From Mesorhizobium sp. M2E.F.Ca.ET.219.01.1.1 (GTDB lineage: Bacteria; Pseudomonadota; Alphaproteobacteria; Rhizobiales; Rhizobiaceae): a DNA stretch of 64,000 bases. The DNA lies in the NCBI RefSeq assembly GCF_004016445.2, contig NZ_SADT02000002.1, positions 1-64,000 on the forward strand, written 5' to 3'. Positions 18,869-28,760 of the stretch are shown piece by piece. The translations under genes were made by a program, and so were the position numbers. Position 1 is the stretch's first letter, and every line of letters starts with the position of its first letter. Under the pieces are notes generated by a model. That model was given only the letters and a program-made list of their open reading frames with translations. It ran no database searches and was not told the DNA's origin.

Positions 18869-20983
18869 ATGGGAGACAAACGCCTACAGCCGCCGCTTCC
18901 CCATTCCGAGCCGCGGATCAGGGTGCTTCATGACGACGTAACAATAGACCGGTATCGATGGCTTCAACACCGGGAGAATCCCGATGTCCGCGCTTATCTG
19001 GAAGCCGAGAACAGCTATGCGGAGCAAGCGACAGCTCACCTGAAGGGGCTCAAGGCGGAACTCATCGCCGAGATCGAAGGTCGTCAGACCTGCGAGGGCG
19101 TCGCCGCACCAGCGTTCCAGGTTGGACCTTTCGAGTACTTCCAAAGTCACGAGCGGGGCTTGTGTCATCCCGCATGGTGGCGCCGGCCGGTGACCGGAGG
19201 CTCGGCCGAGCTTGTTCTCGATCCGAACGCGATTGCTGGGGCCGAGGTCTTCTATCAGCTCGGTGTGTTCGAGCCGAGCGACGATGGGCGTTACGTGGCG
19301 TTCAGCTTTGATCTCATCGGCGACGAGCGCTACGAGTTGAGAGTGCGGGACATGGCCGCCGGCCGTGACATATGGCGCGACTCGGGTCGCGCCCGGCGCG
19401 TTGTCTGGGCCGCCGACAATCACACGCTCTTTCTTACACGGGAGCGGAGTGATCGGCGGCATGTCGATCAGATTGTCCGCTTGGACGTAGACGTCGGAAA
19501 CTTCGAGGTGGTGTTCGAGGAGGCCAATGAGCGACTGGCGGTGCTGGTTCGGCGTTCTGATAGCGGCGCCTGGTTGTTCCTCGACGTAGTTACGACCTAT
19601 TCCTTCAGCGTTCAGCAAGGCGCTGTAGAGGTGTGGTGTCTTCCGTCCGACGAGCCGCAGGGCAAGTGGCGCCGGATCGTGAAGCGTGAACTTGGGCACG
19701 AGATCTATGCCGAGCACTGGGGCGACAGGTTCCTGTTTCGGGTGGACGATGCTGGACCGTACTGGCGGCTCGTGTGTGCGCCGATTGACGACCCGTCGCC
19801 ATCGCGCTGGGAAGAAGTCATACCACATCGGAACGGCGTGACCCTCGAGGAGGTCCACGTGCTCGAACAGCATCTGGTTGTCCTGGAACGAGAAGGTCTT
19901 CGTCCTCGCCTGATCTCGCGTAACGGAAGCGGGCGGGTTGGGGCCACGATCGTTCCCGACCAGCCGAGCTGCACTCTAATGGTCGGCCTGTCGGCAGGGG
20001 GGCACTGTTCGGTCGCACGGCATCCGTTCCGAAGCTCGAAGTTGACCTACTCGGTTAGCTCGTTTGTGACGCCGGACACCGTCATCGAGCATGATCTTGT
20101 CGACGACCGATCGGCAGTCCTGTACCAGGCCCGAATTCCGGGATATGACGCGGCTCAATATGTGGCGACGGTGGTCATGGCGGAGGCGGAAGACGGGGTG
20201 CAGGTCCCGATCTCCTTGGTCGCGCGGCGCGATCGAACAAGCCCGGGGCCGGTACTATTGAATGTGTACGGCTGTTACGGAATACCGAGATGGCCCTCGT
20301 TCTTCTCGTGGCCCTCATCCATAACAAAGCGCTTGAGCCTGCTCGATCGCGGAGTTGCTTTCGGCATCGTGCACGTACGAGGGGGCGGTGAGCTCGGACG
20401 TCCATGGCACGAGGCGGCTACCCGCGATCAAAAGCGCATTACCCACACAGACTTGATCGCCGCTGCAGAGGGGCTCGTTCAGCGGGGGATTGCCATCCGC
20501 GACGGCATCGTCATTGAGGGAAAGAGCGGTGGCGGGGGTACCGTGCTTGCCACGGCCGGCTTGCGGCCCGACTTGTTCCGCGCCGTGCTCGCCGAGGTTC
20601 CAGTCGCCGACATCCTAGATACCGAACTGGACTTCACGATGCCGTACGCGCTACATGAAACGGCGGAGTACGGAGATCCCCACATCGCCCACGAGTATCG
20701 GTACCTGCGCAGCTACGACCCGTACTACAACCTCAGCGCTGATCGCCCACTTCCGCCGACGTACATCGACGCCGCGCTCGACGACGGCCAGGTGCTCTAT
20801 TACCAGCCCGCTCGCTACGTGGCGCAGCGTCGGTCCTGCGCGGCCGATCGCGATCCCGAGCTTGTCTTCCGCATGCGGATGGTGGGCGGCCACAGCGGCG
20901 CTTCACATGGGCCTGGTGTAGCCGAGGAAACAGCATTTCGCATTGCCTGGACGCTCGACCAGCTCCGACGAACAAGCAGCTGA
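18869..20983 (+). CDS. S9 family prolyl oligopeptidase (oligopeptidase B-like)
   Basis: A 704-aa serine peptidase expected to cut short peptides in the cytoplasm. The N-terminal beta-propeller opens with the family mark DRYRWLQHRENPDVRAYLEA. The C-terminal hydrolase carries the nucleophile in EGKSGGGG (Ser 553), the Asp in AALDDGQV and the His in GGHSGASH, so the triad is intact. The nucleophile elbow is GKS rather than the commoner GRS. I start it at ATG 18869 because GAGGGAAG lies just upstream; an earlier TTG start lacks support. It lies 1.2 kb downstream of the peptide importer on the same strand, so it may degrade the imported peptides. Confidence 0.87.
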   Translation: MGDKRLQPPLPHSEPRIRVLHDDVTIDRYRWLQHRENPDVRAYLEAENSYAEQATAHLKGLKAELIAEIEGRQTCEGVAAPAFQVGPFEYFQSHERGLCHPAWWRRPVTGGSAELVLDPNAIAGAEVFYQLGVFEPSDDGRYVAFSFDLIGDERYELRVRDMAAGRDIWRDSGRARRVVWAADNHTLFLTRERSDRRHVDQIVRLDVDVGNFEVVFEEANERLAVLVRRSDSGAWLFLDVVTTYSFSVQQGAVEVWCLPSDEPQGKWRRIVKRELGHEIYAEHWGDRFLFRVDDAGPYWRLVCAPIDDPSPSRWEEVIPHRNGVTLEEVHVLEQHLVVLEREGLRPRLISRNGSGRVGATIVPDQPSCTLMVGLSAGGHCSVARHPFRSSKLTYSVSSFVTPDTVIEHDLVDDRSAVLYQARIPGYDAAQYVATVVMAEAEDGVQVPISLVARRDRTSPGPVLLNVYGCYGIPRWPSFFSWPSSITKRLSLLDRGVAFGIVHVRGGGELGRPWHEAATRDQKRITHTDLIAAAEGLVQRGIAIRDGIVIEGKSGGGGTVLATAGLRPDLFRAVLAEVPVADILDTELDFTMPYALHETAEYGDPHIAHEYRYLRSYDPYYNLSADRPLPPTYIDAALDDGQVLYYQPARYVAQRRSCAADRDPELVFRMRMVGGHSGASHGPGVAEETAFRIAWTLDQLRRTSS

Positions 20984-21383
20984 ACTGATGCTGTCACAAG
21001 TCCTCACGGATTGTGGTCAGACGGAAAGTTTGTCGTCGCCTATGATTATGTGGGCGCTCGGGCGGCCGACAAGTTAAGCAGCCGATTTGTGGACCCGCCT
21101 TCGTCCAGCTCTCGGCGCTTGCGTCGGCAATTTCGGGACAGGGACAACCGGCAGCCGAGCCTGAAGTGTACCTCGCATAAATCACCTTGGCTCGTCTGCG
21201 GGGCCGGGCCGGGTCCACGCCGCCGCAAAGCCCGCCGGGGCGTGGAGGGCGTAATTGCTGCCGTTGCTCTTTTGAACGAAAGATGTCATCGACGGCAGAC
21301 GCGAGAGACTTTCGGACCTCGCCGTAGCGCCACATGAAGCGAATACCGATGTGCTCAGGTCACTGGGCATGTTGCTTTGCTGA
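20984..21383. other. Convergent intergenic region, no gene recognised
   Basis: Four hundred bases between the S9 peptidase gene (plus) and iclR (minus). Overlapping frames on both strands are low-complexity, Arg/Pro-rich readings of GC-rich DNA. I see no terminator with a clear T-run. Confidence 0.4.
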
Positions 21384-22193
21384 TCATATCGTCTGAGCAC
21401 CGTGATGTCCTAGACGCCGCGAGATGGTTGCCGCCGCATTCATGACAAGAGGCGCCAGCTGGCGTTCACTTTGCTGGGTGAAATGAAAAACCGGCATCGT
21501 AACGGCAATTGCGGCCACAACTCTCCCCCTCCGATCGTGGATCACGGCCGCGATGGCGGCGGTTTCGGGAATGAACTCCCCCACATTCAGCGCGTATCCT
21601 CGTTCGCGCACGCAACGCAGCTCGCGTTCAAGCGCGTTCCCCTCGGTGATCGTGCGGTCCGTGTAGCGCTCTAGCCCGAGCGCCAAAACCTCTTCCAGGG
21701 TTGACCCAGGCATCTGCGACAGCATGGCTTTTCCAGTAGCCGTGCAATGCGCCGGATTGCGGCGCCCCGGTGCCGCGATGTGCTTGATCGACCCAGGACC
21801 AAGTACGTGCTCGATGTTGATGGCCTCCGTCTTGTTCCAAAGACTGAGCGAGGCCGTTTCCCTCGTGCTCTCGGCAAGTTCCTCCAGATAGGGTCGCGCC
21901 ACCCGGACCACGTCAAGTTCAGCAAGAAGCCTGCTCGCCAGCGCGATGAGCTCAACTCCGAGCACAAACCGTCCAGTCTCTTCATCGCGCTCGACGAATC
22001 CGTTGTGCTCAAGCGTCGACAGTGTCCTGGAAACCGCGCTTGCATGCTGTTCTAGCCGCCGCGCGATCTCATTTACTCCGATCGGCCTTTCACTCGCGCC
22101 GACGATCCTCAGCAGATTCAATGCCCGTTGCACGGTTGTAACCTCACCACGGGCTCGGTCACGGGCGCTCGGGGGATGTTTGACAGAATTCAT
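21384..22193 (-). CDS. IclR family transcriptional regulator
   Basis: A 269-aa regulator. The N-terminal winged helix is TVQRALNLLRIVGASERPIG, VNEIARRLEQHASAVSRTLS and TLEHNGFVERD; the ligand domain has LGPGSIKHIAAPGRRNPAHC, TATGKAMLSQMP and GEFIPETAAIAAVI. The ATG at 22193 is chosen because GAGGAG lies just upstream; nine more codons are open before it. It is divergent from a decayed amidase gene, with palindromic GTTGCA sites between the two, so it probably once controlled that gene. Confidence 0.9.
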   Translation of the reverse strand: MNSVKHPPSARDRARGEVTTVQRALNLLRIVGASERPIGVNEIARRLEQHASAVSRTLSTLEHNGFVERDEETGRFVLGVELIALASRLLAELDVVRVARPYLEELAESTRETASLSLWNKTEAINIEHVLGPGSIKHIAAPGRRNPAHCTATGKAMLSQMPGSTLEEVLALGLERYTDRTITEGNALERELRCVRERGYALNVGEFIPETAAIAAVIHDRRGRVVAAIAVTMPVFHFTQQSERQLAPLVMNAAATISRRLGHHGAQTI

Positions 22194-22251
22194 CGATGAC
22201 TCCTCAGCTCCACTGGACAAGTGTTCACACCCCTGTCACGTTTCAAACCTA

Positions 22252-22279
22252 GTTGCAATACAGTTGCATTATCTGCAAC
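22252..22279. promoter_or_regulatory. Palindromic GTTGCA sites upstream of iclR (candidate operator)
   Basis: GTTGCA-TTATC-TGCAAC (22263-22279) is a perfect 6-5-6 palindrome, and another GTTGCA half-site lies 11 bases before it (22252). It lies 59-86 bases upstream of the iclR start, in the gap to the divergent amidase remnant, where IclR-type regulators commonly bind. Confidence 0.5.
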
Positions 22280-22559
22280 ACGGACGAGGTCTCGACGAGG
22301 TAAATTCGTGCTGAAGTCCGGTCATTCTCACGGGCCACACCTCCTCCTTGGATCCTCCTTGTTCTCAATTGGGGACTGAACAATGGCGATTTCACCAGCC
22401 GACCGCACAGTTCCATCGTTCTGGAGACCTGCGTGCCGTCGATCCGATCGCTATTGAGAGTGATGTCACGGGTACGCTTCGGCATTGGCAAACCGGGCAG
22501 GTTGGGAACGCAACTGCGACAGCCATCAATAGAGCAGTTGGTGAGTAAGGATCTGTCGA

Positions 22560-23210
22560 ATGAGAATGAGCGAATATGCCGACCACGATGCTACCGATTT
22601 GGCCTCTCTCGTGAAGGCGGCCGAAGTGACGGCCATGACGAGGTCAATCGACGCATCAACGCCGTCATAGACTGTCGAGACAGTTGTCGTCTCGGACGAA
22701 GGCATCTTGGGCGGAGTACCTTTCCTTCGCAAGGATATTGGCGCTACCGCATCTCGGCGCCCTCAAGAACAGGGGAGCCGTCTCTTCAAAGGATATCGGC
22801 CCCGAACCGACAGCCATTATTATCGCCGCGCGCGAGACGCAGGGCTCCGTACCATGGGAGAACAACATGCCCGGAGTTGGGTACCTCAGGTATGAGTGAA
22901 CTCAATGGCATTACCGCCAATCCATGGAATCTGGAACGATCTGCAGGGGGTCCTCATCGGCGCTGCCGCGACGGTCGCTGCCGACATCACCCCCTTGCAC
23001 ATGCCAGCGACGGCGGCGGGTCAATTCGCATTCCTGCATCCTGGTGCGGTCTTTTCGGGCTCATTCCGATCCCGCGGACGGATTTCAGGTCCAAGACGCT
23101 CATTTGGTCGCACTCGCGAATTTGTTTTCTGTCGAACGGTGCGCGACATGGCCGCCGCATTAGACGTCCTTTCGGACCCTCATCCTGGAGATCCGTTTAT
23201 ATCATGGTCT
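22560..23210 (+). pseudogene. Amidase signature family gene, heavily decayed
   Basis: Read across frames: MSEYADHDATDLASLVKA, EVTA, GGVPFLRKDIGA, GSRLFKGYRP, GLRTMGEQ, ITANPWNLERSAGG, VAADI / [50 protein letters not shown]. These are the ordered blocks of an amidase (Ser-Ser-Lys family), including the catalytic-serine loop region [11 protein letters not shown]. At least four frameshifts and stops occur, and sequence between blocks has been lost. It is divergent from iclR, so it was the probable regulated target. The C-terminal half is gone. Confidence 0.7.
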
Positions 23211-23370
23211 AGCTGGAATGACTTTGCACATGGCGACAACCGCGGGTTAGAAGTCATCGCGTCGGTCGGGCTGCCAGCCGTGTGCGAAGCGCTCTCTGCC
23301 AAGCTGTAGAATTGTGACGAGTTGCAGTGCACAGAATGCGCGAAATTACTTCCATAATGGAGATAGATCA

Positions 23371-23487
23371 ATGACCGGAGCACCACACCTTACATTCGAT
23401 CTCGAAGCGCCTGGCGTGAGCATAGGTTTCCTCGTTGTGCCCAAAGGCGCAGGCTGCGAGGCCCTTTCGTTCCGATTTTCTGCCTAA
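23371..23487 (+). pseudogene. Truncated DoeB-like deacylase gene, first 38 codons
   Basis: A start at 23371 reads PHLTFDLEAPGVSIGFLVVP, closely matching the first residues of the intact deacylase at 423 (PHLTFDLDEPGVNKGYLVVP). DNA similarity continues to about 23490, where an IS5-family remnant begins and the frame meets TAA. So the gene was cut by an insertion. Upstream, ATGGAGATAG may be its ribosome-binding region. Confidence 0.7.
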
Positions 23488-23964
23488 ATAGGGGCCTGTT
23501 GCGCAGTAGCGGAGGGATGTTTGAAGGGATCGGATTGCAGGGGGTTTCGCTCGTATTCTTGAGCTCTGTCGCCTTGGGTGGGGGTTGGCGGCGGTGCGGC
23601 CTCTTGCGGCCGGATTGTAGGCGCACCTATCCCGTGATGGCGGTCCATCGGCGCATGTTGAATGCGATCGCCGCCATCGTTACCTGGGCGGTCGCCTTGG
23701 CCAGCCCGACATAGGGGATTGCGGTCAATCTCATACGGTTCTTGAGCGTGGCGAAGGTGGTCTCGACCGTCGCCCGGCGTCTGGCGATCAGGCGATTGTA
23801 GTGCTTGAGCCGCGGCGGCAACTGCGGATGATGCTTGTTGGGGCGGCGCGCAATGCGCACCTTCTTGCCCTCGGCCTTGAGCCGGGCGCGGCGGGCATGG
23901 GTGTCGTAAGCGGCGTCCGCCCACACCCTCTTCTCGTCGCCACGGATCAAATCATCGGCCATGG
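23488..23964 (-). pseudogene. IS5-family transposase, C-terminal remnant
   Basis: A minus-strand frame 23627-23962 encodes the end of an IS5-family DDE transposase: DEKRVWADAAYDTHARRARL, GKKVRIARRP, KHYNRLIARRRATVETTFAT and LKNRMRL, then a short tail. The final catalytic Glu region (VETTFATLK) is visible, but the N-terminal two thirds are missing. Its left end lies next to the truncated deacylase near 23490. Its right end is cut at about 23964 by the terminus of an IS256-type element. Confidence 0.7.
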
Positions 23965-25187
23965 GGGACTGTCAGGAATTCCGTGTGCGGGTGGGCGGTT
24001 CAACATTGTGCCGCCATGGCTTTGATGAAGCGATTCGCCGAAGATGACGGCAAACTGGGCCTTGGCCATGGACCACTCACGTGGCGGCATTTTCCACTCT
24101 TTTCGGACCGGTTCAAGATCAGGTAGAGCAGCTTGGTGGCCGCGCCATCGCTGGGGAAGTGGCCCCTGGCCCTGACAGCCCGCCTGAGCTTCGAGTTCAG
24201 CGCCTCGATCGCGTTTGTGGTGTAGACGATCCGGCGGACTTCGTCAGGGAACGCAAAGAACGGGATGACCTCGCCCCAGGCACGCCGCCAGCTCTGGCCG
24301 ATGGCGGGATAGCGCTGGCCCCATGGGCCGGCCTCGAACGCCGTCAGCGCCTTTTCGGCAGCATCGGCATAGACGGCGCGGTAGATGTCCTTGAGCGCTG
24401 TCGCAAGCCCTTTGCGGTCTTTCCAGGAGACGAAGTCCATGGAGTTGCGCAGCAGGTGGACGATGCAGGTCTGAACGATCGCCTCCGGGAAACGGCGGTG
24501 ATCGCGTCGGGGAAGCCTTTCAGGCCATCGATGACGGCCAGCAGGATATCATCGACGCCGCGGTTCTTGAGCTCGTTCATCACCGGCAGCCAGAACTTGG
24601 CGCCTTCATTCTGCTCGAGCCAGGCCGAGTACCTCCTTGGCGCCAGCGGCGCGGACGCCCAACGCGATATGGATGGTTTTGTTGCGAACCATCCCTTCGT
24701 CCCGGGTCTTGACCCGGATCGGGTTCGAAGAAAATGAGCGGATAAACCGGATCGAGCGAGCGCTGTTGCCAAGTGGCGACTTCATCGAGCACGGCGTCCG
24801 TCACCGTGCTGATCAGATCCGGCGACACGTCGACGCCATACAGATCATGCAGGTGCCCGGTAATCTCCCGGGTGCTCATGCCGCGCGCATACATTGACAC
24901 GATCTTTTCGTCGAAGCCGGGTAAGCGACGCTGATACTTGGCGATTAGTTGCGGATGGAAACTGGCGTGGCGATCACGCGGTATGTCCGGTTTCCGTCGT
25001 CACGGTCTTGCGGCCGTAGCAGTTACGCGTATTGCCAGCGCCTTCGCCGCTCGCCAGATGATGGTCCATCTCCGCGTTCAAGGCGCGCTCGGTCAGAGCC
25101 TTCTTGAGCGTATCCAGCAGGCCGCCCTGTTCGAAGGCTGCACTGGCTGCGCCTCCTGCCAGAAGCTGGTCGAGAAGATCATTTGGA
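23965..25187 (-). pseudogene. IS256-family transposase and element remnant, frameshifted
   Basis: The left edge GGGGACTGTCAGGAATTCCG is a typical IS256-type terminus. On the minus strand the transposase can be followed from DPNDLLDQLLAGGAASAAFE and LLDTLKKALTERALNAEMDH, through [19 protein letters not shown] and [20 protein letters not shown], to [59 protein letters not shown] and IEALNSKLRRAVRARGHFP. At least four frame changes are needed and the first codons are missing. It is inserted in the IS5 remnant on one side and fused to a permease fragment on the other. Confidence 0.75.
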
Positions 25188-25609
25188 TCGCAGGCTCTTT
25201 AATCCTGGCGCAGAGCATTGGGGCTACAAGCTACGTAGTCGTGATTGTCTCAGCGACTTTAGCCAACTTTGATAGACGTTTAGAGCAAGCTGCCATGAGC
25301 ATGGGGGCGGGTCCCGTCCAGACCTTCCGACGAGTAACTCTGCCTTTGATTCTGCCTGGTATCCTGGGAGGGGCCGTTTTTGCCTTCATTCATTCATTTG
25401 ACGAAGTGGTGATAACCTCATTGGTACGCGGTTACTCAATCAAGACCTTACCGCTAAAGATGCGGGAGAACATTAGTCATTCGATTGATCCTACAATCGC
25501 CGCGGTTTCCTCTCTGTTAATGCTCCTGCCTGTCCTTTGGGTGGTCGCCATTTATTTTACGTGGTGGCGCTCAATGAAGGAAAAAACATCGTCTCATGCG
25601 GCGATTTAA
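25188..25609 (+). pseudogene. PotC-like ABC permease, C-terminal fragment
   Basis: From the edge of the IS256 remnant, the plus frame reads AGSLILAQSIGATSYVVVIV, SATLANFDRRLEQAAMSMGA, then VTLPLILPGILGGAVFAFIH, SFDEVVITSLVRG and a final membrane helix before the stop at 25609. The DRRLEQAAMSMGAGPVQTFR loop is the EAA motif of a spermidine/putrescine-type permease. The N-terminal half and the rest of the transporter are absent, so IS256 insertion or deletion removed them. It is not functional. Confidence 0.75.
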
Positions 25610-26752
25610 GTGCCGGCAAGGCCCACAAAGAATACTCTGTTCTTCGCAGCGAGGCGGCAAAAGCGATAGTATGGTCAGGGCATTGCAATCGCTGCCGACG
25701 GCGGGATCCGGTTCTCTTGCAGGTCGGGCGCCAGTCAATTTAAGATCGCGAAGCGGTGTCATGTGCAATCGTTCCCCATGCCGCACTTTCATTCAAGGGA
25801 GCGCGTTCCGCCTAGATGGCAAGCATTCCGCGCGGCAAGCGAGATAGTAGGTTGTGTCTGTAAGTGTCGTGACCGAAGATGGAGCTGCAACAGGAACAGT
25901 GCACGTCGGAGCGGTGGCGCCGCAGGTGAAGCGGTTCACCGCGCACCTGGGGAGGTTGTGCGGGCAGAACGGCTTGCCCCACTATGCCGGGCGAACCTAC
26001 GCACCACCGTGGAGCCTTTTTCGTCCGTCAAAAATTGGGGGAGCTTCAGGGTCTTAGGTCAGGGCCGTTGAGAGAAACCTTCTGCGGATTGGATGCATGG
26101 GTCCATGAGAGACTCCGCTTCCATGCTTCCAACCTCAGGCCCGCCGCCTGGAAGAAAGCGGTTCATTAGCGCCGCGCATCAAGCGTTGGTTCAAATCCGG
26201 TCGTGGCCTACCACCCGCTTGGCGAAGACATGGGAAGGGTGGCACCCGCAAAAGCAACCCAAAAGCACCGCAAGGGCAGCGGATGGGCCACGCCGAGGAT
26301 TGTTCCTGGGGGAGCATCTCGCTTCTAGATCATGACATATGCAAACTGAATTTGACGCAACTTGAGATCGACAGTTAGAGGATCAATAGGCGACGTATGC
26401 ACAGAGGCGAAACTTTCCGGCATCTGCAGAGCTTGGCGCCACAAAGGTCCTAACCTCGGATGTCGGCTGAACAACGCGCCATCCAAACATCCGGAGACTG
26501 CACACAACGCCAGAGGCTGAGTTGCCCTGATCTTTCGATCCGTTGAAATGGGGTACGCAGCCACAATCATCCAAGAGACATCGTGGCCTTCGTCAGTATC
26601 TCTCAATTGCTGACAATCCCATTCATAGAGGCAGACGATTCTACCCCTCTAGTTCCCCCGCGCTTTACGCTTTTCGGACACTTGGGCGCGTGCTGTTGCC
26701 CTAAATTACCCTACCGACGGACGGCCCCACACCAGGCAAGGAGTTAAAACCA
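25610..26752. other. Long gene-poor stretch before the M24 gene
   Basis: About 1.1 kb without a recognisable gene. Short frames (25854-26057 plus, 26325-26606 minus and others) match no family I know. It contains a promoter-like segment at 26316-26364 that recurs before the M20 gene, and a tRNA-like T-loop motif near 26193 that does not fold into a tRNA. A ribosome-binding site (AAGGAG, 26739-26744) precedes the next gene. Confidence 0.4.
26316..26364 (+). repeat. Promoter-like repeat, copy A (upstream of the M24 gene)
   Basis: ATCTCGCTTCTAGAT, a short variable part, then ATATGCAAACTG-AA-TTTGACGCA, ending ACTTG. The same arrangement occurs at 33868-33917 before the M20 gene. Conserved cores are CTAGAT and CAAACTG-NN-TTTGACGCA. 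The nearest start, M24 at 26753, is about 390 bases away, so this may be a shared regulator site or a duplication scar. Confidence 0.5.
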
Positions 26753-27919
26753 ATGGCGATGCCAAAAGGACCACAAGCGTTTCCCCGGGCTGAATATCTG
26801 CGACGGCTGTCCGTAGTTAAGGCGGAAATGGAAAAACGCGAGATCGATGCCTTATTGGTAAGCACTTCGGCGGATATCACCTATCTTTCCGGATACACTG
26901 CCAAATCTGGCTACATCCCGGAAGCGCTGATCGTTTCCTTGAAAGATGAGGAGCCGACCTTTGTGACGCGCCGTTGTGATGCGCCGGGCGCTGTTCATCA
27001 GATGTTCTTCGATAGCAATCGAGTTATTGGCTATCCAGAAGCGCTTATCGCAAACCCTGACAAAGATGGCTATGATGCAATAATTGATTTCCTGCATGAA
27101 GGTGGCCTTGCGGGGCGGGTGGGGATGGAAATTAAATCCCTCAGGCCGGAATCGGTAGAGAAATTCAGGACCCGGATGCCGGACGCCAAAATCGTAGATT
27201 TTAGCAAAGCAGTCGCTTGGATCCGGCTAATTAAATCCGACCTTGAAATCGCTATGATGCGGGAGGCAGCGGCGATCACTGATGCGGGAATGTTGCGAGC
27301 GGTAGAGGTAATCCGGCCCGGCGTTAGAGAAGCTGATGCTGCGGCAGAGATCATCTCGACGTTGATCCGAGGTGCGAATGGCAAGCCAAGCACGGATTTG
27401 TCGCACTTTCTTTTATGTGCTTCACCGCGTTCCTCCACGCCGCATATCAGGTGGGCAGAAGATGTTTTCCACGACGGTTCGCAGATCAACCTCGAGTTTA
27501 GCGGCGTGCGTCATGGGTATACCTCTGGGCTGATGCGAACTCTGTCAATCGGCAAATCGTCGGAGCAGTTGCGTCGAGTGCACGAGGGAGAGGTAGCAGG
27601 ACTGGAAGCTGCGCTTGCCGCGGTCAAGCCAGGTGCCACTTGTGCCGAAGTCGCTATGGCTTTCAATAAAACGCTGAAAAAGCACGGTTTTGCGAAAGAA
27701 ACCAGATGCGGCTACGCCCAAGGAATCGAGTGGCTGGAACCAACGGCGAGTCTCAAGGAAGATGACCTGACCGTGCTTCGGCCGAACATGACTTTTCACC
27801 TGATGCTCGGAAACTGGATAGACGAAGACTTCGGCTATGTGATCAGTGAAAGCTTCCGCGTGACCGAAAGCGGCGCCGAAACATTCTCTCGCTTGCCACG
27901 AACAATCTTCGAAATCTGA
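26753..27919 (+). CDS. M24 family (creatinase/DoeA-like) hydrolase lacking canonical metal ligands
   Basis: A 388-aa protein with the two-domain creatinase / aminopeptidase P layout: an N-terminal domain (LLVSTSADITYLSGYTA) and a C-terminal pita-bread domain from about residue 170. In metal-dependent M24 enzymes five ligands (D, D, H, E, E) are expected. Here the places read NLEFSGVRHG, YTSGLMRT, GYAQGIEWLEP and FHLMLGN, so most ligands are gone; only a late Glu (ISESFRV) remains. Metal-free creatinase and ectoine-hydrolase (DoeA/EutD) enzymes share this, and the tail NMTFHLMLGNWIDEDFGYV fits DoeA-like proteins. It probably cleaves a small C-N bond substrate rather than peptides. An AAGGAG site precedes the ATG. 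Confidence 0.82.
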   Translation: MAMPKGPQAFPRAEYLRRLSVVKAEMEKREIDALLVSTSADITYLSGYTAKSGYIPEALIVSLKDEEPTFVTRRCDAPGAVHQMFFDSNRVIGYPEALIANPDKDGYDAIIDFLHEGGLAGRVGMEIKSLRPESVEKFRTRMPDAKIVDFSKAVAWIRLIKSDLEIAMMREAAAITDAGMLRAVEVIRPGVREADAAAEIISTLIRGANGKPSTDLSHFLLCASPRSSTPHIRWAEDVFHDGSQINLEFSGVRHGYTSGLMRTLSIGKSSEQLRRVHEGEVAGLEAALAAVKPGATCAEVAMAFNKTLKKHGFAKETRCGYAQGIEWLEPTASLKEDDLTVLRPNMTFHLMLGNWIDEDFGYVISESFRVTESGAETFSRLPRTIFEI

Positions 27920-27995
27920 TTACAGTTTGCCGCGCACCTCCCATCTTTGAAAAGAAGATCGGGCGGGCGGAGCGACACTACGCGGGACTCAGCGT

Positions 27996-28661
27996 TCACG
28001 CGAGCACGTAGCGGCGGATCACTTCCTTGATCGTCGCCAGCCGCCTGTCTGCTTCCTGGTCTTCCAGAATGCTCTTGCCGAATGACACTTCGACCGTATA
28101 GGCCGTGGCTACGCTGAACCAGCACTGGCTCGATAGGGAGATCCACAAATCAGCTGGATTGAGGTTCTTCCGAAACACGCCGGTCGCCTCGCCGCGGGCA
28201 ATAATGCCACCCACGAGCGTCATGAGCTTGTCGATTGCCAATTCTGAGCGCGGCACTGAGCGCAAATTGTCGCCATGATGGAGATTCGCGATTCCAACCA
28301 GCACAAGGAACCCAGGATTTTTCCGATAGTAAGTGAGCGTGAACTCGCATAGCTGATCGAGCGCGACCATCGGGTCGGCGGAGATTGTGAGCACGGCTTC
28401 GGCCTCGCGCATTCGCCGATAGGCGTTGACGAGTACCCTCTGAAACAACAGTTCCTTGCGCTCAAAATGGCGATAAACTAACGCCTTGTTCACTCTGGCC
28501 GCCTTGGCGATACTTTCCATCTTCGTACCGCTCAGGCCATTCGCGACGAACTCCGCCTCGGCAGCGGCCAGAATGGCGGCGCGCGTGCGCGAGCTCTTTT
28601 CCGATATGCCATGACCTTCAGCGACTTGCGGCTGGCCTACGTTGGCACGTGCTACGATCAT
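27996..28661 (-). CDS. TetR family transcriptional regulator
   Basis: A 221-aa regulator. The N-terminal TetR helix-turn-helix is clear: RAAILAAAEAEFVANGLSGT, KMESIAKAARVNKALVYRHF and ERKELLFQRVL; the rest is an all-helical effector domain. The chosen ATG at 28661 has GAAAGG upstream; the frame is open 59 codons further, but that part is not TetR-like. It is divergent from the decayed hyuA at 28793, with a palindromic site in the gap, and convergent with the M24 gene. Confidence 0.87.
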   Translation of the reverse strand: MIVARANVGQPQVAEGHGISEKSSRTRAAILAAAEAEFVANGLSGTKMESIAKAARVNKALVYRHFERKELLFQRVLVNAYRRMREAEAVLTISADPMVALDQLCEFTLTYYRKNPGFLVLVGIANLHHGDNLRSVPRSELAIDKLMTLVGGIIARGEATGVFRKNLNPADLWISLSSQCWFSVATAYTVEVSFGKSILEDQEADRRLATIKEVIRRYVLA

Positions 28662-28760
28662 ACGTTTGCCTTTCGAATCGGACGAAAACTTAGTTTGTTT
28701 CCTAAAAGAAAACTGCGAGGCCTGCCCATAATATGTCTTGCCAGACCATACAGCATTGCT

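Noticed and set aside
18607-18879. 90-codon minus-strand frame upstream of the S9 peptidase gene
   Set aside because: It lies in an AT-richer promoter region, has no ribosome-binding site and no recognisable motif.
26137-26215. tRNA-like 3' part with a TTCAAAT T-loop and an ending CCTACCA
   Set aside because: A 77-base window gives a partly paired acceptor stem and T-arm, but the acceptor, T-arm and CCA are out of register by one base, the D-arm has no GG, and the anticodon loop lacks T33. Probably chance or a far-decayed attachment site.
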